Of a DNA stretch of 64,000 bases, positions 17,122 to 27,600 are shown in pieces. Origin of the DNA: Saprospiraceae bacterium. Lineage in GTDB: Bacteria; Bacteroidota; Bacteroidia; Chitinophagales; Saprospiraceae. The stretch lies in NCBI GenBank assembly GCA_026982695.1, contig JALSGS010000034.1, forward strand, positions 1 to 64,000. Reading direction: 5' to 3'. The notes under the pieces were generated by a model. The model ran no database searches, was not told where the DNA came from, and was given only the letters and a program-made list of their open reading frames with translations. Position numbers and translations under genes: made by a program. Numbering within the stretch: position 1 is the stretch's first letter; each line of letters begins with the position of its first letter.

Positions 17122-17844
17122 ATGAAACGCATCCCTTTGCCGATCAAACTCTATGTGGTAGTCTCAGGCGTGCACTTGCTTGCCCTATGGTATGGTTGGC
17201 CTCGTATTGCATGGGCTACCAAGCCATTGCTCATGATTGTCCTAGGATGGTATTGGCTTACTTCACAGCATCAATTCAAATATCACACAGTAAGTCATTG
17301 GATCAGCGCTGCGATCATGTGTGCACTCTTAGGCGATGTATTATTAGAGATAGCCAAGCAATCCTCTACGTCTTCATTGTTGTGGTTCTCAAGTGGACTT
17401 GGCGCTTTTTTACTTGCGCAAATATGCTATATCGTTGCCTTTGTACTATTTCCTCCTCGAGGTAAAGGATTAGTTCAATATCGCCCTTGGTGGCTCATTC
17501 TGCTCATGGCATACTCGATTTACTTGTTATGGTCGCTTTGGCCAGGGCTACCCACTCCTTTGAAAGGTCCTGTAGTGGTGTATAGCCTGGCACTTACCCT
17601 GATGGTAGCAACCACCATGAATCTGGGTGGGCGCCTTGCATCTGCCCATTACCGTGCCATTCTATGGGGTGCGCTGCTCTTTTTGCTTTCCGATAGCCTA
17701 ATTGGCATCAGCCGCTTTCGCCCGCAGATGTGGTCTTGGCCTCACGCCCAATTCTGGATTATGCTCACTTACATTACGGGGCAAGCACTTATCGTAAAGG
17801 GAGCGGCGCAAGCACTCAGCACCCATCCAAAGCCCGGTTTATAG
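17122..17844 (+). CDS. YhhN/TMEM86 family membrane protein (lysoplasmalogenase-like)
   Basis: 240 residues with about seven to eight hydrophobic segments. Family hallmarks: ALLGDVLLEI with the conserved Gly-Asp (71-72), LGAFLLAQICYI, and late LFLLSDSLIGI with the second conserved Asp. Animal TMEM86B hydrolyses lysoplasmalogens; bacterial members are less studied, so the activity here is by family only. An inner-membrane location is expected. The next gene, a PlsC-type acyltransferase, begins 67 bases downstream on the same strand, which suggests a shared lipid theme. Confidence 0.82.
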   Translation: MKRIPLPIKLYVVVSGVHLLALWYGWPRIAWATKPLLMIVLGWYWLTSQHQFKYHTVSHWISAAIMCALLGDVLLEIAKQSSTSSLLWFSSGLGAFLLAQICYIVAFVLFPPRGKGLVQYRPWWLILLMAYSIYLLWSLWPGLPTPLKGPVVVYSLALTLMVATTMNLGGRLASAHYRAILWGALLFLLSDSLIGISRFRPQMWSWPHAQFWIMLTYITGQALIVKGAAQALSTHPKPGL

Positions 17845-17911
17845 TGGCGCCACACAAAAGGCTATTAGTATTATCTTTTCCCTTTCAGAAGGAAAACAAT
17901 ATTGCACGGAC

Positions 17912-18472
17912 ATGCTCAAGCAACTTAGTAGCTGGTTACTACACCTTTTGGGATGGCGTATTGAAGGGTTCAACCCCAAACAGCTGGACAAGTACATCAT
18001 CATTGCCATACCACATACCTCCAATTGGGACTTTCCGTTGGGTCTGCTGGTACGCAATGCCTGGGAGCTCAACGAGGTAAAGTTTTTGGCAAAAGACAGC
18101 TTATTCAAACCACCTTTTGGATGGTTGTTTAGATGGTTAGGTGGCTATCCCGTAGATCGCTCTAAGCGAAATAAGTACGTCGACACGGTGGCTGATATCT
18201 TCGATCAGCACGAGCGATTTGCCATCACCATTGCACCTGAAGGTACACGCAGCAAAGTAGATCGCCTGCGCACGGGGTTTTACTATATCGCACGAAAAGC
18301 CCAAGTGCCTATAATCATGATTAAATTTGACTTTGGCAAAAAAAAGGTCACCTTTAGCCCTCCCTTTTATCCCACGAATGACAAAGCAGCTGACTTTGCC
18401 CACATTCGGGCCTTTTACAAAGGCGTACAAGGAAAAAATCCCGAATTGGGCATATGGTATGAACAAGGATAA
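17912..18472 (+). CDS. PlsC-type 1-acyl-glycerol-3-phosphate acyltransferase family protein
   Basis: 186 residues. The HxxxxD active site is His35-Asp40 (IPHTSNWDFPLG), then FLAKDSLFKPPFGW, GGYPVDRSKRNKYV and PEGTRSKVDR (109-118), the four usual acyltransferase blocks. It is shorter than PlsC proper and lacks an N-terminal membrane anchor, as in the small group often annotated as glycerol acyltransferase. It acylates a lysophospholipid or related alcohol at the inner membrane. Same orientation as the YhhN gene, 67 bases after it. Confidence 0.87.
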   Translation: MLKQLSSWLLHLLGWRIEGFNPKQLDKYIIIAIPHTSNWDFPLGLLVRNAWELNEVKFLAKDSLFKPPFGWLFRWLGGYPVDRSKRNKYVDTVADIFDQHERFAITIAPEGTRSKVDRLRTGFYYIARKAQVPIIMIKFDFGKKKVTFSPPFYPTNDKAADFAHIRAFYKGVQGKNPELGIWYEQG

Positions 18473-18579
18473 TAGGATACAAATACGCACTTTTTTACAC
18501 CTAAGTGACTAATCAAACACACGGGCGCCGCAGCTTTAACTTCTAACGTCATCAATTCCATATAAAACAACTACTACAC

Positions 18580-19464
18580 ATGAAACACCACACGCTCTAC
18601 ACACTCTTTGCACTGAGCTTTGCCCTATTCATATGGAGCGCTAGCTCCGGTGGGCGTGCCACAGTAGCTGGCGAAGGCAACACGGGTGCACCGGGCGATG
18701 CCACTACCGCCAATGGCGCACCAAAAACTTGCGTCACCTGTCATAGCTCCAGCTCTACAATGAGTGTATCGCTACAGATTACCGTGCTCGATGACAATGA
18801 CGAAGCGATAACCTCTTACGAGCCCGGGCAGACATATAAAGTTCGCGTAGCAGTCACCCCAACTATGGGTATGCCTCAACGCTACGGCTTTCAGATGGTG
18901 GCACTACAAGCACCTGAAGGGCAAAACGGCCCTGCCCTCAACGATAGCTGGGCCAACCCCTCTGACAATGCAAAAATTGCCCAAGCCAGTAATGGCCGAA
19001 AATACGTAGAACAAAAGGCTCCCAGCTCAACTAATGAATTCAGTGTAGATTGGACTGCCCCAGCTGCCGGCAGTGGCCCAGTTACTTTTTATGCCTGTGG
19101 AAACGGCGTCAACAACAACGGAAGCAATAGTGGCGACGCAGCAGCTTGCACCACCCTAAGCCTAAGTGAAAGTGCAGTAAACGCTGCCGAAGAAGTAGAG
19201 GTAAATACAAACCGCTCACCGCTGGCAATTGCACCCAATCCTTATTCGGGAGGTAGCCTTAGCCTGTGGGCACCGTTCATCCACGATGGGCAAGCTGTGC
19301 TTACCATATTCGATTATATGGGCAAACAAATAGCTCAGTACCCCATACAGATCGACCATCAACAAGGACAAATAACCTTGAGTAACTTACCCGCTGGCGT
19401 GTTTTTACTCACCTTGCAGCAAAGCAATACGATGTATGCCACACGCCTGGTTAAAATGCGATAA
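18580..19464 (+). CDS. Secreted choice-of-anchor V (Reeler-like) protein with CxxCH and T9SS signal
   Basis: 294 residues. A signal peptide is followed by GEGNTGAPGDATTANGAPKTCVTCH, a conserved N-terminal block whose CVTCH could bind haem c covalently or form a disulfide. A beta-sandwich resembling the reelin/Reeler or choice-of-anchor V domain comes next (YEPGQTYKVRVAVTP, GFQMVAL, FSVDWTAPAAGSGPVTFYACGNGVN). The last 75 residues (LAIAPNPYSGGSLSL to TRLVKMR) are a type A T9SS sorting domain. Function unknown; probably surface-attached or released. Convergent with the lipoprotein gene at 19476. Confidence 0.8.
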   Translation: MKHHTLYTLFALSFALFIWSASSGGRATVAGEGNTGAPGDATTANGAPKTCVTCHSSSSTMSVSLQITVLDDNDEAITSYEPGQTYKVRVAVTPTMGMPQRYGFQMVALQAPEGQNGPALNDSWANPSDNAKIAQASNGRKYVEQKAPSSTNEFSVDWTAPAAGSGPVTFYACGNGVNNNGSNSGDAAACTTLSLSESAVNAAEEVEVNTNRSPLAIAPNPYSGGSLSLWAPFIHDGQAVLTIFDYMGKQIAQYPIQIDHQQGQITLSNLPAGVFLLTLQQSNTMYATRLVKMR

Positions 19465-19475
19465 GTTAGGCGCGT

Positions 19476-19880
19476 TCAGTACCGCTCATGTCCTTGCGCA
19501 GACACCGAGTCGCTCATTTGCCACTGCTGTAGGAGCGAATCAAACCAGGAGGTATCGCGCAATAAAGGCATGAGCGGTATTGTGTCAGTAGGAAAGTCGA
19601 CCATTGGTACTGGAGGGCGTCCTAATCGATGGGCTCCGTGCAGCAAAAACTGCTCACGACGCACTCGCTCGATAATGATCGAGTCGGCTCGACGGCTCGC
19701 TTCGGCATACACTTCTTCCCAACAACGGGCTTCCCAACCTGCTTCCCATTGGCGCGTACGGCGCGCCACTTCCCGAGCAATTAACTCCTCTTTAGATACA
19801 GGTGGATCGGCCGGCGTACATCCCGCATATATCAGTAGTACTGTTGCAAAAAGCACCACAACGACCAATAGACTTCTCAT
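19476..19880 (-). CDS. Small lipoprotein of unknown function (first of a pair)
   Basis: 134 residues. The signal peptide ends in LLIYAGC, a lipobox. The mature part is highly charged and helical (EELIAREVARRTRQWEAG, EEVYAEASRRADSIIIERV) and ends in a proline-rich, aspartate-containing tail. No catalytic motif is visible. Its ATG overlaps the stop of the gene upstream by four bases (ATGA), so the two are coupled. The neighbour has a similar ARDSI...RVEEI segment, so they may be distant paralogues. I do not recognise a named family. Confidence 0.7.
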   Translation of the reverse strand: MRSLLVVVVLFATVLLIYAGCTPADPPVSKEELIAREVARRTRQWEAGWEARCWEEVYAEASRRADSIIIERVRREQFLLHGAHRLGRPPVPMVDFPTDTIPLMPLLRDTSWFDSLLQQWQMSDSVSAQGHERY

Positions 19881-20197
19881 TGCTCCCCATTTTCAGGCCA
19901 CGACCCCTGTGCCCGCAAACGGGCCTCGATCTGTTGTTTGCGCCTGCGAATCTCTTCGACGCGCGCTCGAACGATTGAATCGCGTGCTTGGCGCACACGT
20001 GTTTCCCACAATGCCTGGCAAATACTGTCGAGTTGTGGCTTGCGCTTCTGTACGTATTCGCGAAAAAGACTGTCGATTAGCATACGATCGCGATGTACCA
20101 AAGTAGGAGGGGGTGGCTCCGTACAACTTTGCCATGTGAGCAGCACCCATATTAATAATAACGCCATGTACTGCTCAATTTTGCCTTTACGCGGCAT
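19877..20197 (-). CDS. Small lipoprotein of unknown function (second of a pair)
   Basis: 106 residues with a signal peptide ending TWQSC, a lipobox. The mature part is almost entirely charged helix (MLIDSLFREYVQKRKPQLDSIC, then RQARDSIVRARVEEIRRRK), compatible with a periplasmic coiled coil. It lies 24 bases after the large metalloprotease gene on the same strand and overlaps the next lipoprotein gene, so the three probably form one transcript. No known domain is recognised. Confidence 0.68.
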   Translation of the reverse strand: MPRKGKIEQYMALLLIWVLLTWQSCTEPPPPTLVHRDRMLIDSLFREYVQKRKPQLDSICQALWETRVRQARDSIVRARVEEIRRRKQQIEARLRAQGSWPENGEQ

Positions 20198-20221
20198 AAA
20201 AACGCTTTCATACGCTGATAA

Positions 20222-23200
20222 TCAAGGATGCATCACCACCACACGGCCCATGGCCACTCTCCTCGACCGATGGCGCAACTCGACCCAATATAGCCCTGAA
20301 GACCACACTGATACATCGATTACTCGTTGCCTTCCCACATCGGCCACATCTATATTCTCTACATGTACAATTCGACCAGCTACATCCAACACGCGCAGTT
20401 CGATCTGCCCATCATTAATACGTGGACTTTCTGCCCACTGAATCCACAATTGCTGATTCGTGGGATTTGGCGCCAGCCGCAACACCTCTACCTCATCGCG
20501 CCCAATCTCAGAAGTAGCCACAGGAGCATCGGGATCAACGACTATATGATAAGCAGTAATAGGCAACCATCCGCCTGTCCCATCAGTAATTGTAAACAAG
20601 AAGCTGTCAATGGTGGCATTTGTGCCATTGTGCTCATACCACACCTGGCCCCCATTGACTTCACTTTGGGTAAACGTACTCCCCACATCAAGCCATTGGC
20701 CATCGCGCCACAAAGTACCATGTGATACCGGTGCTACAATGGTATAGGTAAGCACCGACTCGGGGCTATCCTCATCTTGAGCCACTAAAGTATAGTTATT
20801 CACCTCACGCACACCACCCGGTGGCACACGCAGCGTATCATTTTTGACTAAATAAGGACTCTTGGGCTGAATGGCACCACAAAACTCAACAGTCCATTCT
20901 TCGAGCTGCCCCCCATTACCAAAGGTATTGAGCACTTCAATCTCTAACGCCCACGTACCCTGAATTTCCTTACCATCAAAATCGGATAACATTCCCTTGG
21001 GCTGATAGAGCATCCCGCCTGTAGGCGGGCAATCTAAAGGATCCGGCGCCTCATCGTCAAAACCCAAGTCGAACAGTTGCGTATTGCCACAATCTTCCGA
21101 CATGAGTACCACTTTGGTGGCGTCAGGACTTACTAATCGCATCTCAATATGGCGCACTGCATCATGTTTTCCTTTCACTTTCAACACATTGACATCATCA
21201 ATAACACCTGTTTGCGACACTGCTATCTGAGAAGAGATCGTGGGCAAGCCAGCAGCCGATATATTAATCGGGGTGTCGTTAGCCGTATAACTAGTACATG
21301 ATTGGGCCACGGTAGCAAAAGCCTGCACGGGTGTCCATGAGCCATAACCACATTCGTTGCCTGGACGTACGCGCCAATAATACACAGTACTGCCCTGCAA
21401 CGTCACCGTCGGTTGATAAGTTGCTATTGCAACTGCCTGGGCTTGGTCCACTATTGTCGCACTGTCGAAAGCCGGGCTTGTAGCTATCTGGATATCGTAA
21501 TAATTACCTTGCGGCAAATCGGTCCAAGTGAAGATAGGCAACACTTCTACGCCACTGGCGCCATTGGCAGGGCTCATCAATTGCAGTTCAGTGAAATCGT
21601 TATACACCACATTGAGGTTGAGTGGACGCACTACAGTGTCTATCCCTGGTGCTATCACTACTACCTCAACAGTAAAAAGACTATCAAGCTGTACGGAGCT
21701 GAGGTCTAAAGCCACACTCAGCGTGTCGCCTGCCTGTACATAAGGCTGTGGCAAATTTAACCCAGCATTGGGTGGTAGCCCTAATACCTGAACTTCCAAA
21801 GTTGTATCCAGCCCTGAGAGGCCTGCAGTCACCACTTCAAACGAAAAGCTATCTGGCACACATACCATAGCATTATGAGGCAGCAACTGAGCAAACACAG
21901 CAGGCTCATTGGGAAGTGTGATAGGGAAATTATGGTTTGAGATATCGAAAAAGATATTGTCAGCAGCTTCCACACGTACCCGCGCCTTGTCAGTGACTAC
22001 ATTGGGTACCACCACAAAAGCTGCGCCATCATTTGGGGTCTGTTCGAGCAAGGTAATTGGGTAAGTGTAGCCTCCATCAAGCGACAATTTGATGTGTACG
22101 TACTGACAATTCACTTGGCTATTAGTCGTATTGGCTACATCCCAAGTTACCTCGACATAATCGCCAATAGTCCAACTATCGGTAGCATTGTTAGGGCTTG
22201 TCACCTGAAATGGGCCGGCTGATGCAATAGCCTGAAACGCTATTTCATCGAAATCATAACTCCCCCCACCTGGATGATTGTCGCGTACAGTAAACCGGAA
22301 AGTGAGCCCTCGGCTATAGGCAGGCAATACCTCTGTAGGATGATTCACATTATTAACCAGGTAATCGTAGCGCGGAAACGTGCGCACAGGTGAGCTCGAA
22401 GGAGGTACCGACCGGAAGATAGGTGGAGTGCCATACTGAGGGTTGCCTAACTCTGTGGGAGGTCCCAAATCGTACTCCTCCCACACATAGGTTAAACCAT
22501 CGCCATCGGCGTCGGTCGCTGTACCGCTAAGTTCGAAGGGCGTACTGATGGGAATGTAAAACCCGCCTTCAATGGGGATGTCAGCCTCAGGAGCCGTGTT
22601 ATTGAGCTCAACCACTTGTGCACAGGTGGCTCCATAATCTTCGCGTGTGTAGTAATATATGCGCTCCATCGAGTTGATGTGATAATAGTCGTCGTCGATA
22701 TTTTGCACATAGTTAGAACCACAATTGCTGGCACCAGCATAACACATGATGGTACTGCCACTACCAGGCTCATATGCAGTTGAAGGGCTTTCGTTTTCCC
22801 CATCACAGTTGTTGAAGGTGTGCAGCGCGTTGAGTTGGTGTCCCATTTCATGGGCTACAATAATGTAAAAGTTGTTGCCCGAATAAGCACCAAAGGTACA
22901 AGACACACCACGCGCTTTGCCCGAACGGCAGACTACTGCTACGCCCGCCAATCCACCCGCATTAGTACCAAACACGTGGCCAATGTCAAACAAATTATTG
23001 CCAATCGAATCTGCCAATACCATGGGGTTTTCTTGAATCATTTCACCAGTATTGCCATTGGTATAGGGGTCGGTAGCCCCATCGAAAAAGAATACTTTAG
23101 TCGTCTCATCTATGAGCATCATCCGGATGCCCAAGTCTCGCTCCATCACGCTATTTACCTGATTGATGATATAAGTTACTGCAGAAAGAACATTAGCCAC

Positions 23201-23896
23201 AGAGCCTCCCGCCCCCCCATGTGAAACCGAAAATTCACCTGTAGTCGCCACCGCTAGCCGGTAGATATGTAGATTCTCAGGGCTGTGACTTTGGAAGCCC
23301 CGGCTAATTGCGTGGCGTTGCAACCAGTCGAGCGAGGGATCTACGCCTTGCACATCGCCAGCTACAGCACAAGGTGGAGGGGCATCCAAGTCCACATCTG
23401 CCAAGCGATAACTGATATAATATGCGCCCTGCCCCTCGTCGCTCCAAGGCTCAATGAGCACCGTCTCACCAACAGGATGGATTATGGCACGCAAGCCACG
23501 TGTACCCCATGCCATACGCATACTAATAGCCGGATCGAGTGTGCTTTGACCGCGCCAGGTGCGAATCATGGGAAAACGCGCCTGTAGGTCTGGCTCCAAT
23601 ACAGGTGACTCATATACTTCAAATGGATGGAGACTTCCTTCGCCTACAGGTAACCATACGATGACTGGCGGCGCATCACTCCCTTCCATTGGTGCTTGAC
23701 GCAAGATGTTTTGTAATGCTTGGATATCCACTTGCCAGGCGTCAAATCGGGAAGGTAGCGGCATGGTACGCGGCAGATTTTCAGCCCACTGAATATCAGC
23801 GACATTGTGCAGGACCCAAAGAATAGTAGACCGTTGCTGAGCCAGCACATTTTGAAAGAGCATTAAAACACATATTACATTATATATGTATCGCAT
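20222..23896 (-). CDS. Large secreted reprolysin-like metalloprotease with P-domain and T9SS C-terminus
   Basis: About 1,224 residues. Signal peptide (MRYIYNVICVLMLFQNVLAQ), a propeptide-like region, then a zincin domain with HEMGHQLNALH (near residue 350) and the Met-turn EPGSGSTIMCYAG. Fibronectin/Ig-like strands follow, then a proprotein-convertase P-domain (VKGKHDAVRHIEMRLVSPD, WALEIEV, EEWTVEFCG), a cadherin/CshA-like repeat (GTLWRDGQWLDVGSTFTQ) and a type A T9SS domain (LRLAPNPTNQQL to GRVVVM). It should be exported across the outer membrane. A paralogue lies 733 bases upstream on the same strand. The ATG at 23896 gives the best signal peptide; 23911 and 23956 are alternatives. Confidence 0.88.
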   Translation of the reverse strand: MRYIYNVICVLMLFQNVLAQQRSTILWVLHNVADIQWAENLPRTMPLPSRFDAWQVDIQALQNILRQAPMEGSDAPPVIVWLPVGEGSLHPFEVYESPVLEPDLQARFPMIRTWRGQSTLDPAISMRMAWGTRGLRAIIHPVGETVLIEPWSDEGQGAYYISYRLADVDLDAPPPCAVAGDVQGVDPSLDWLQRHAISRGFQSHSPENLHIYRLAVATTGEFSVSHGGAGGSVANVLSAVTYIINQVNSVMERDLGIRMMLIDETTKVFFFDGATDPYTNGNTGEMIQENPMVLADSIGNNLFDIGHVFGTNAGGLAGVAVVCRSGKARGVSCTFGAYSGNNFYIIVAHEMGHQLNALHTFNNCDGENESPSTAYEPGSGSTIMCYAGASNCGSNYVQNIDDDYYHINSMERIYYYTREDYGATCAQVVELNNTAPEADIPIEGGFYIPISTPFELSGTATDADGDGLTYVWEEYDLGPPTELGNPQYGTPPIFRSVPPSSSPVRTFPRYDYLVNNVNHPTEVLPAYSRGLTFRFTVRDNHPGGGSYDFDEIAFQAIASAGPFQVTSPNNATDSWTIGDYVEVTWDVANTTNSQVNCQYVHIKLSLDGGYTYPITLLEQTPNDGAAFVVVPNVVTDKARVRVEAADNIFFDISNHNFPITLPNEPAVFAQLLPHNAMVCVPDSFSFEVVTAGLSGLDTTLEVQVLGLPPNAGLNLPQPYVQAGDTLSVALDLSSVQLDSLFTVEVVVIAPGIDTVVRPLNLNVVYNDFTELQLMSPANGASGVEVLPIFTWTDLPQGNYYDIQIATSPAFDSATIVDQAQAVAIATYQPTVTLQGSTVYYWRVRPGNECGYGSWTPVQAFATVAQSCTSYTANDTPINISAAGLPTISSQIAVSQTGVIDDVNVLKVKGKHDAVRHIEMRLVSPDATKVVLMSEDCGNTQLFDLGFDDEAPDPLDCPPTGGMLYQPKGMLSDFDGKEIQGTWALEIEVLNTFGNGGQLEEWTVEFCGAIQPKSPYLVKNDTLRVPPGGVREVNNYTLVAQDEDSPESVLTYTIVAPVSHGTLWRDGQWLDVGSTFTQSEVNGGQVWYEHNGTNATIDSFLFTITDGTGGWLPITAYHIVVDPDAPVATSEIGRDEVEVLRLAPNPTNQQLWIQWAESPRINDGQIELRVLDVAGRIVHVENIDVADVGRQRVIDVSVWSSGLYWVELRHRSRRVAMGRVVVMHP
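22744..22771 (-). repeat. 28-base segment identical in both metalloprotease genes
   Basis: The stretch encoding the Met-turn (EPGSGSTIM) is identical to 27121-27148 in the paralogue. Flanking bases differ. It marks the shared origin of the two genes and gives a short homology for recombination. Confidence 0.85.
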
Positions 23897-23980
23897 AGGA
23901 AGGATCATCATTTTTTGTTTTTTGGATATAGAGTTTTCGCCGAAATACCCACTCAACGAATCAGCTCTTCATATTCATAT

Positions 23981-24556
23981 TCAGTCTACGATCTCCACGA
24001 TCATGTCAATTTCACAAGCAATATTTCTCGGCAGTGATCCCATACCCACGGCTGCACGTGTATGCTTGCCCCTCTCGCCAAACACTTCAACCATCAAGTC
24101 GGAAAAGCCATTGATCACTTCGGGGTGTTGTTCAAACTCAGGGGCAGCATTGACCATACCCATCACCTTGACAATGCGCTTGACGCGGTTGAGATCGCCT
24201 AACGTAGCTTTCAACACAGCTAACTGATTGATGGCAGTAAGCCGAGCAGCTTCATAAGCTGCTTCCACATCCAAGTCGGCTCCAACTTTACCTGTAACAA
24301 AGGTGCCATCGGCACGACGAGGCCCCTTGCCCGCTAAAAACAGCAAGTTGCCTACGCGTTGGGCATTGACGTAGTTAGCCATGGGCGAACCTACCTCGGG
24401 CAATTCGATGCCTAAGTCTGCGATTCGCTGCTCCACATCGTAAGTATAAAGGGGAGGCTGTGAGGAATACTCGGTTTGAGACGATTGGGTGGGATGTTCA
24501 CAGGCGCCCAGCAAACCAAGAAGGGAACATAAAAGAAAGAAACGCATGGTGTTCAT
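23981..24556 (-). CDS. RidA-family protein with lipoprotein signal peptide
   Basis: 191 residues. The N-terminus ends in LLGLLGAC, a lipobox, followed by a 25-residue linker and a full RidA/YjgF domain: NAQRVGNLLFLAGKGPR, ARLTAINQLAVLKATLGDLNRVKRIVKVMGMVN and HTRAAVGMGSLPRNIACEIDMIVEI. The active-site Arg in TRAAVG is present. RidA proteins normally deaminate reactive enamine/imine intermediates in the cytosol. A lipidated version would act in the periplasm or on the outer membrane, where its substrate is unknown. It sits between two large secreted metalloprotease genes, all in one orientation. A second ATG at 24547 is equally possible. Confidence 0.85.
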   Translation of the reverse strand: MNTMRFFLLCSLLGLLGACEHPTQSSQTEYSSQPPLYTYDVEQRIADLGIELPEVGSPMANYVNAQRVGNLLFLAGKGPRRADGTFVTGKVGADLDVEAAYEAARLTAINQLAVLKATLGDLNRVKRIVKVMGMVNAAPEFEQHPEVINGFSDLMVEVFGERGKHTRAAVGMGSLPRNIACEIDMIVEIVD

Positions 24557-24628
24557 CTTTTTATCGTACAGGTAGATCGAAGTATCTATCAGCCTTGACG
24601 AGACGTAGGGAAGGTGTAGCCACTTTCC

Positions 24629-27600
24629 CTAGGAGTTTATTTTGACTATTTTCCATGTACGCAAGCCCTCTAAAGCCGCAATACGCAATAAGTAGATACC
24701 TGGCGGCAAATGCACCAAGCGCAATGTCAAGTTTTGCGAAAGCACCGGTAGAAAGGTGCGATAATGAGTACGCCCTTGTAGGTCTATCAAGTTAACGTGT
24801 ACTTCATGCAACGCTTGACCTACCAGCTGGATCTGTAACTGATCGGTAGTAGGGTTAGGTACAGGCAAAAGCGGTAAGTCCTCATGGAGAGCTTCTCCAG
24901 TAGCTACGGGCGCTTCTGGATCAATGGCGATGTAATAATGCGTCACACCAATAAAACCACCCTGTCCATCAGCAAGTACAAAGGCAAATCGATCAGTAGA
25001 TAGGTCAGTAGCAGTATGTTGATACCGCACAAAGCCGTCATTGACTTCTTTCTGCGTAAAAGACTGCCCTACTTCCAATGGTTGCCCATACAAACTAAGG
25101 GTACCTTTTTGCGGCAGTGCCACTAAAATATAGCTCAGTTCTTGGGCTGTATTGTCTTCATCTTCTGCCAACAAGGTATTGCTATTAATTTCACGCATGC
25201 CCGCAGGCGGTACGTGCAGCGTGTCATTGACCAGCAGCCAAGGGTGCTTGGGTTCAAAGTCAGCACACAACTCGATCCCCCACTCTTCGAGCGTGCCTCC
25301 ATTGCCAAAGTTGTCCAGTACTTTGACTTTGAGTTGCCATTCACCCATTGTACTTTCGCCCACAAAAGCCGAAAGGGGCTCTTGGGGCTTGTACTTCAAA
25401 CCCGAAGTAGGGGGGCATTCAATTTCGAAGGCGGCCTCGTCGTCGAAACCGAGGTCGAAATCGGAGGTGTTGCCACAAATGTTGTTAAATAGGACTACAG
25501 AAGTACCTTGTGGGCTGACGAGCCAGACTTTCAGATGGCGCACTGCATCGTGATTGCCCTGCACGCGATACACGTTCATGTCATTGATAAGTGCATTTTC
25601 GAGGATAGTCAGCTTAGAGGTAACTGTAGGCGTACCTGCTGAAGGAATGTTGAGAGGTACGTCATTACTGGGAAAAGCTGTACAAGAAAGTGTCTTGGTA
25701 TGCAAAGCATAGGGCTCGAGCCAATCACCTTGGCCACATTCGTTGATGGGCCGGATACGCCAGTAATAAAGTGTATTTTCCAGTAAAGCTTCCTGAGGTA
25801 CAAAACTCGTATCGTTCAGCCCAAAGGCCTGATCCAATAGCGTGCCAGGTAAAAAGGTAGGTGAGGTAGCGATCTGTATGTCGTAACGATCGGCATTATC
25901 CACTCCCTGCCAGCTAAAGGTGGGCAGTGGCGGAACCCCACTGGCACCGTTGGCCGGTTGGTCGAGAGCCAAGCCAGAAAAGTCGTTGTATACTACGTAG
26001 AAATAGAGCGTTTGATATACCGTGTCGGTTCCTGGCGCTGTGGCCCGAAGGAGTACTTCAAACGTACCATCAGCAGTTACCTGGCCCATATCCAAAGTCA
26101 ATTGAGTGCTTTGACCCGGCACAACGGGATTTTGACTGAACCACACTTCCACACCATCAGGCAATCCACTGATCACCTCCAGGGTAATGAGCGTGTCAAA
26201 CCCACCTACTGCTGAAGTATGCAACGTGAGCACAGCTACATCAGGCACACACACCTGTTGGGTAGCAGGCACGGGCACCAGTGTAAAAGTAGGTACCTGA
26301 CTAGGCTCAATAATGAAATTCTGATTAGACAAATCGAAGAAAATATTGTCAGCAGCTTCTACGCGAATACGGGCAGCTGTTGTTTGTACGTCGGGCAACT
26401 GTACCGCCTGATGCCCGTCGTTGGGTACGTAGTTGGCCAAGGTATAGGGATAAGTATAGCCGCCATCAGTGCTCAACCGAATATGTACATGTTGGCAATT
26501 GACGGGTGGCTGATCAGTTTGAGCCACATCCCAAGTGACATCGAGCCATTGACCTGCTGCAAAGGTACCTGCTGTGTTGGGAAAAGTCACTAAAAAGGGA
26601 CCTGCTGCAGCCGTAGCGTGAAAAGCCACTTCACCCCAAGTAGCAGCCCCTGCGCCAGGATGGTTATCGCGCACCGTGCATTTAAAGGTCAAATTGCGCG
26701 AATAAGTAGGCAATACTTCCGTAATGTCATTGCTATTGGTCAGGATAGTGGACAAACGCGGAAATGTGCGTACGGGACTGTCCGTAGGGGGGAAGGATCG
26801 GAAAGCCGGCGCATTGCCTTGAGGACTACCCAGCTCGCTAATCGGCCCCAAATCGTACTCTTCCCAACAGTAAGTAAGGGCATCATCGTCCACATCGGTA
26901 GCAGTAGCTCGTAGCTCGAAAGGCGTACCAATTGGAATATAGAAGCCATCCTCATAGGGCAAAGACAACTGTGGAAACGTATTGCCTGGATATTCACTCG
27001 TTCCGCATTGGGTGCCGCCAGCTAAGCGCGCAAACTGGTAAATCTGCTCGAGCGAGGCCACGTGGTAATAATCATCCGACTGGAATTGCACGTTCTGGTC
27101 GCCACAAGAGCCTGAATACGACATGATGGTACTGCCACTACCAGGCTCGAAGGCGGTGCCTGAAGCAAGCTGGCTGCCTATGCCCGGGCAATTGCTCCAT
27201 GTATGCGAAGCCGAAAGTTGATGGGCCAGCTCGTGTGCCATGATCTCTTCGGCAATGTACTGAATGTTGCTAGAGAAATGGCAAGTGACTCCAGCGCCCT
27301 TGTTGGTGCCACACACCGCGCCACCAGCTACACCTCCTACATCCGTACACGCCTGTGTAAAGATGTGGCCAATGTCGTAGTTGTCGAACCCTATGATGCC
27401 ATTGAGCACATTGACGTTCTGACTTAGCAAACCACCACCATTATTTGCATTTTGAAAGGGATCATTGTCGGGATCTAGAAATATGAGCTGGTCATTGTTA
27501 GGTACCAGGACTAAGCGAATAGCTACCTCTCGCTCCCAGATTTCATTGATGCGATTGATCGCAATAGCAAAAGCGTCCATCACTGAGCTTACCGTACCTC

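Noticed and set aside
17104-17844. TTG start at 17104 for the YhhN gene
   Set aside because: It overlaps the exact -7 element TAGCTTTG, so it would not be transcribed as a start.
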